From Sphagnum compactum (lineage: Eukaryota > Bryophyta > Sphagnopsida > Sphagnales): a stretch of 64,000 nt of DNA. The position numbers and the translations under genes were made by a program. The notes under the pieces were generated by a model that saw nothing but the letters and a program-made list of their open reading frames with translations, searched no databases and had not been told where the DNA came from. The stretch spans positions 17,359,579 through 17,423,578 of the forward strand of contig OZ234500.1 of assembly GCA_965153455.1 (NCBI GenBank). The letters are read 5' to 3'. Positions 59,955 to 64,000 of the stretch are shown one piece after another. How positions within the stretch are numbered: the stretch's first letter is position 1; each line of letters begins with the position of its first letter.

Positions 59955-60243
59955 CGGACAATCTTGAGATCTCACATTAAGACCTCACTAGAACAGGATC
60001 TCGATTTTTCGGGGTCGTTTCGGGGCCTCAACTATATTAAGATCTCAATTTTAAGGACCTTTCTTCGGGACCTCAAATATGTGAGGATTTCGCATTATGG
60101 GGCCTTGTTTCGGGACCTCAAATATATGAGGATTTCCCATTACGGGGCATTGTTTCGGGACCTCAACTAATAGCAGGATCTCAATTTTGGGGAGATACTC
60201 GTCTCGGGACCTCAATTATATCAGGATCTCGATTTTTTGGGAC
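59955..60243. repeat. About 45-bp minisatellite
   Basis: Five to six imperfect units with the core TCGGGACCTCAA followed by an ATATGAGGATTTC-like segment and a GGGGCCTTGTTT-like segment. It lies about 0.8 kb upstream of the GAUT start codon. Confidence 0.9.
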
Positions 60244-62241
60244 ATAATTAGTTTCCTGGGTGAAAAGTAACTTGGGCGAATGAAACAAAAATTTTAATTT
60301 ATTTTTAGGAAAAATGAAACACATGTGAAATTGGCATAAATGGTACCATTTATCAATTTCATCATCATTCATTAAACCATCAAGAAATACTTTGAAAATA
60401 GAAATGTAGTTGTCATATAATATTTCCAAAAAAAAAGAAGACATATATGGCTATTGCTTCATTTTAAATCCACAATAAATAATATTTTGTATATATTGTT
60501 ATATATTTAAATAATATTTGGTATATTTTGTTGACATGCTTGAACCCATTGTCTAAAAATGGCAATTTCAAATTATTTTTCTTTCCTCAGTGACTTTGGG
60601 CCAATTTTTCCCCAAAAAAAAAGTCCTTTTTTTGTGAATGATTGGAACTTGGGAATACAAACAAACATGTTGCATAAATTCATCATATAGTCCTCAATTT
60701 TTTTATTAAAAAAAAATCTAAAAGGGCAAAGGAAAATTACACACCAATTCCAAAGAGCATTGTAATGCCCTTTGTATTGGAGTCACTTCCTTTTCATGCA
60801 AGATTACACAAAGATTGTACTTGTTAATTTTTTGGTCGTGGTAAAGCCCTAAAAACAAGCTGTTCTCGGAAAAAACTAGAACCTTATGTTCATCCCAACA
60901 AGAAGCCAATATTTTGAGAATGCCCAGCTTAACCCCTATTCACAACTTTTTGTACATACACTAACGGTTTCTTATGCCCATGATAATTTCTCATTCCTCT
61001 CACAAGTGAAAATTGAAATCTGAATTCTAAACAAGTGGGAAAGAACCGCACCCCAAAGCAGAAGACTCAAGAACCCAAAAACAAAATCTGCATAACAGAA
61101 TCTATGGCATTCAATTTGTGAACCCTTTTGATCTCCAATGGACCATCCACCCAAACTTGATTGAAACTGTTTCTTTAGGGGTTCACAACGGCAGAGAACA
61201 AATTACTTCAATCAAAAACTACAATGATTCAAGGATCCTACCATATAACCAAATATTCAATGCCGAATTCCATTGCAACCATACGCCTTCAAGGTCTGAC
61301 AGGCCACACAACAGAGATCCAAATAGGAAACCTTCAATTGGAGGCTGACTTGCAGATTACAGTGGAAATTTGTTAAAGTTTCAGGAGCTATACAAAAATC
61401 TCCATTGAGCCCTAGAACAGCCTAAGGAGGCTTTGGCAGGGGCTTTGGTAGTAGGCTCAGCTACCTCACTACCAAAATAGCTTCATATTCATAAAGCAGG
61501 GGCACAATAAAAAGATCCAAACCCAACAAACCCAGTAATGCAAAATAATGACAGCAATGCACACTGTTACTAGTCTTCTGCAAAATAATGCTACTGCCAA
61601 CTGAGCATCTAATAACAATGTGTGCTGCCTCCTAAAGAGGATTTTGACATATGCATGTGTGTCACATGTACATGCAGAATCAGTGTACATGTTCCATGGT
61701 CGTAATGTTCAGGTGTCTATCCACAAGTTGAAAGGGGGATACAACAGTAGCCAAATTCTAATGTGAATCTAAAGCAAGGTTAAGAATCATGAGAGACCAG
61801 CATATGATCGAGAAGTATAAACTACAAACCAACCTGTTCCGGTCCAATTTTTATCAGTCATGAGCAACGCCGACCACTTCAGGTTGGAATAATGAGTCAT
61901 TACAATCCCCAGCTGCAGTGTTCAATCTGATGCATCTACACATATGGTGCCATTTGCAGGATCCAAGTATTGATGGATGTGGGTACACGGTACAGATTGT
62001 CAGTTTGTGGTCTCAAGCTGTTTTCTTTCTTGATTTAGAATGCTGTTGAATGTGGATCTGCATTTTCACATAGGATCATGCCAAAATACCTGCAAAAGAT
62101 TCATTTAGCCTCCCTCTCACCATTGTTACAGGACACATGCAACCAGGGGGGCATGCAAAACAGGTGGTCATAGCAAGTGAAGGCAGACTTTCAAAATTTA
62201 CAGCAGCAAACTGGAAGTACATGACCACACCTTTTCATGGA
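60244..62241. other. Intergenic region between AAA ATPase and GAUT genes
   Basis: The right part should hold the 3' UTR of the minus-strand AAA gene. The rest is A+T-rich without a recognisable gene, RNA or transposon. Confidence 0.5.
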
Positions 62242-63785
62242 TTACACAACAAATCCAAAACTCGACTTTTTCCGGTTTCCTCCCTCTCCATACTGCTCAT
62301 TCCACCGTCGCAGCTCATTCATGCTGGATGCATCAAATGCCACAGAAGCCCCCACCTGCATTTATTTCAACCATTGCTGTCAAACCTGTAGGTCCATAGA
62401 CACACTAAAACCACCCAAAGCATTCATCTTGTGTAACCTTCAAGTTCAAGTTAATGTATTGTGCAGTGCTCTGACACCAAAACAGCAGAATCCAGTTTGG
62501 AATGCTCCAGAAGGAAAAAAGAGTAACCATTGACAAACTCATGACCTCCCCACCAACCACGAGATGCAGCTAAGCAGATGAGAGGCCATTGTAGATCAAT
62601 CATCATATAACCAAACGAGCCTTCTCACAAGATCAGAAGACATTTTGAGCAGAATCACCAGCAGAATGACTGATCACCAAAACCCTCTATTGGACATGGT
62701 GACATGGTGAGACAGGAACTTACAACAGGACAGAACATGCTCAAAGACATAGATTGCAGAATACGTAGGTTATAATATGTAAGAAGAGGTGACACCTTCC
62801 TCAGAAAACAGCAAGTTGATCTTGATACAGTAGAACCCAAAAACAAATTTCCATTCACAGTCAGATGACCTAATGAAGAACAGACCATAGAATGTTTCTT
62901 GTTTAGTTCATCCACTTATATCAAACAGATATACTACCAAACTCAATGTCCAGTAGTTACATACCTGTGTCATTGCTTGCTTGAAGTCATCCAATCTCAA
63001 AGCCCGAATCAATGATGCAGAAAAACCCCGATTTATATGGTTGGATTTTCCACTTGCAGAGCCATCCAGTTTAGCCTGGCAGAAAATTAAAAAGAGTGAG
63101 CATAGTAACAAACACTGGACCATCCTTCCTTGAGACCATGTACAGGAAGATCTTGAGCTCAAGATATACCACAAGATCGATGAAGTTTGGTGGATAGGAA
63201 GAAACAGTTAGATAGTGTGAAAAGAATGCCAGTAAAAAGTTTTTTGGGTGACCTGTTGCTGTTCAGATTCCAGGAGCTCACGAATGGGTCGATACGCTGC
63301 AGCAATTGAAAGATTCTGGCACACACCAAAATCAGACAATGAAATCACCTCATGAGACTCCATGAGAAAATCGAATAAGCTGGCCTGCATCTTATGAAGA
63401 TGTCCTGCTGACTTTCAGATATCCTTCTTATGGAAAGTGAACAACTGACTGCTCTTATTCACATGTGCTGCTGCTAATGCATGACAGACTATCACAGAGT
63501 ATCAGATCATCTGCAAAGTTCATGTACCTCACAGACCAGGATAAGGCTTTCTAGTGCGATGGGAATCAGACACTGCACACATGATATGGCAACTGCAACT
63601 GGATGATAATCACAATCCATTTTGCAAGAGTTGAACAGAGAACTACCTTAAGATCACTCCCAGAGTAACCCTCAGTAATTCTGGCAAGCTCTGTGAAGTC
63701 AAAGCCCTCCACCAGTTCTTCTTCAGACAAAATAACTCGCAGAATCTTCACACGATTCTCTGCATTTGGTAAGTCCACCAGTATC
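62242..63785 (-). CDS. AAA-type ATPase, C-terminal four exons (partial)
   Basis: Minus-strand exons 63785-63647, 63315-63253, 63075-62965 and 62355-62242 join in frame and end at TAA (62242-62244). They encode the end of an AAA module: VDLPNAENR, then EGYSGSDLK (conserved after the arginine-finger region), AAAYRPIRELLE, LRLDDFKQAMTQV and the C-terminal WNEQYGEGGNRKK. This combination is typical of the plant AAA ATPases related to the MSP1/ATAD1, spastin and katanin group. Walker A, Walker B and the rest of the protein lie beyond the right edge. The first exon starts in phase 2, so an upstream exon is required. Substrate and location cannot be inferred from this fragment. Confidence 0.85.
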
Positions 63786-64000
63786 CTGATCACTCACAAC
63801 AGATCCCAAATCACAGACACGGCTTTCAGACTCTGTTAATGTTCAAGAGCTTCCCAAGTCAACATAAGTAAAGAACCTGACAAGCTCATACATTCACAAT
63901 GCAAAGCTATGTGAGAGACTGTTGCATTGCAGCACATTGTGTAACATGACAGCAGATGTTAAATTTTGCTGGTGTTTAATACAAATTCCCCCCACTTCCC
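63786..64000 (-). other. Intron of the AAA ATPase gene (incomplete)
   Basis: No coding match upstream of the acceptor at 63786-63788. The next exon is outside the window. Confidence 0.6.

Noticed and set aside
59168-59980. 270-aa plus-strand open frame
   Set aside because: It overlaps the GAUT start on the opposite strand, is Glu/Arg-rich with no domain, and fits a pyrimidine-rich 5' leader read backwards.
60718-60909. 63-aa minus-strand frame between the AAA and GAUT genes
   Set aside because: No family recognised and nothing around it supports a gene.

Overview
This is nuclear DNA of a land plant. The genes carry GT-AG introns, the intergenic sequence is long and A+T-rich, and the window holds plant-type cell-wall glycosyltransferases (MUR3-like GT47, GAUT-like GT8), a leucine-rich-repeat receptor kinase, a plant hydroxyethylthiazole kinase and plant retrotransposons. 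The intact chromovirus resembles the Tf1/sushi (Tcn1-like) group, which among plants is known mainly from mosses and lycophytes. I therefore lean towards a bryophyte or another non-flowering plant, but the sequence does not settle this.

Layout. 1-5250: non-coding sequence that is a direct duplicate of 39653-45057, the upstream flank of the GT47 gene. 5268-10982: a transposon graveyard holding a 3'-truncated minus-strand Ty3/gypsy element with one LTR, sitting in a LINE reverse-transcriptase fragment, followed by a PIF/Harbinger transposase fragment. 12805-21753: an intact 16-exon LRR receptor kinase (801 aa by my splice model). 21754-27936: A+T-rich intergenic DNA. 27937-33982: a nearly intact chromodomain LTR retrotransposon with identical LTRs, a five-base target duplication, a leader made of 155-bp tandem repeats and an apparent self-priming primer-binding site. 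36816-39632 (minus): two-exon MUR3-like galactosyltransferase. 45058-52400: repeat-rich intergenic DNA. 53022-54692: three-exon hydroxyethylthiazole kinase (thiamin salvage). 56943-59204 (minus): single-exon GAUT-like galacturonosyltransferase. 62242-63785 (minus): last four exons of an AAA ATPase that continues past the right edge.

The host genes are unrelated housekeeping and cell-surface functions. Two of them (GT47 xyloglucan side chain, GAUT pectin backbone) are Golgi cell-wall glycosyltransferases, but nothing in the sequence suggests co-regulation. The most distinctive biology is in the 6-kb chromovirus: its predicted RNA 5' end can pair with the site just downstream of the 5' LTR, as in Tf1-type self-priming, instead of using a host tRNA. 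The clearest genome-structure signal is the 5-kb segmental duplication, which predicts a second GT47 gene starting just outside the left edge.

Exon borders were assigned by eye from GT/AG sites and reading-frame continuity. No alignment or database search was run.
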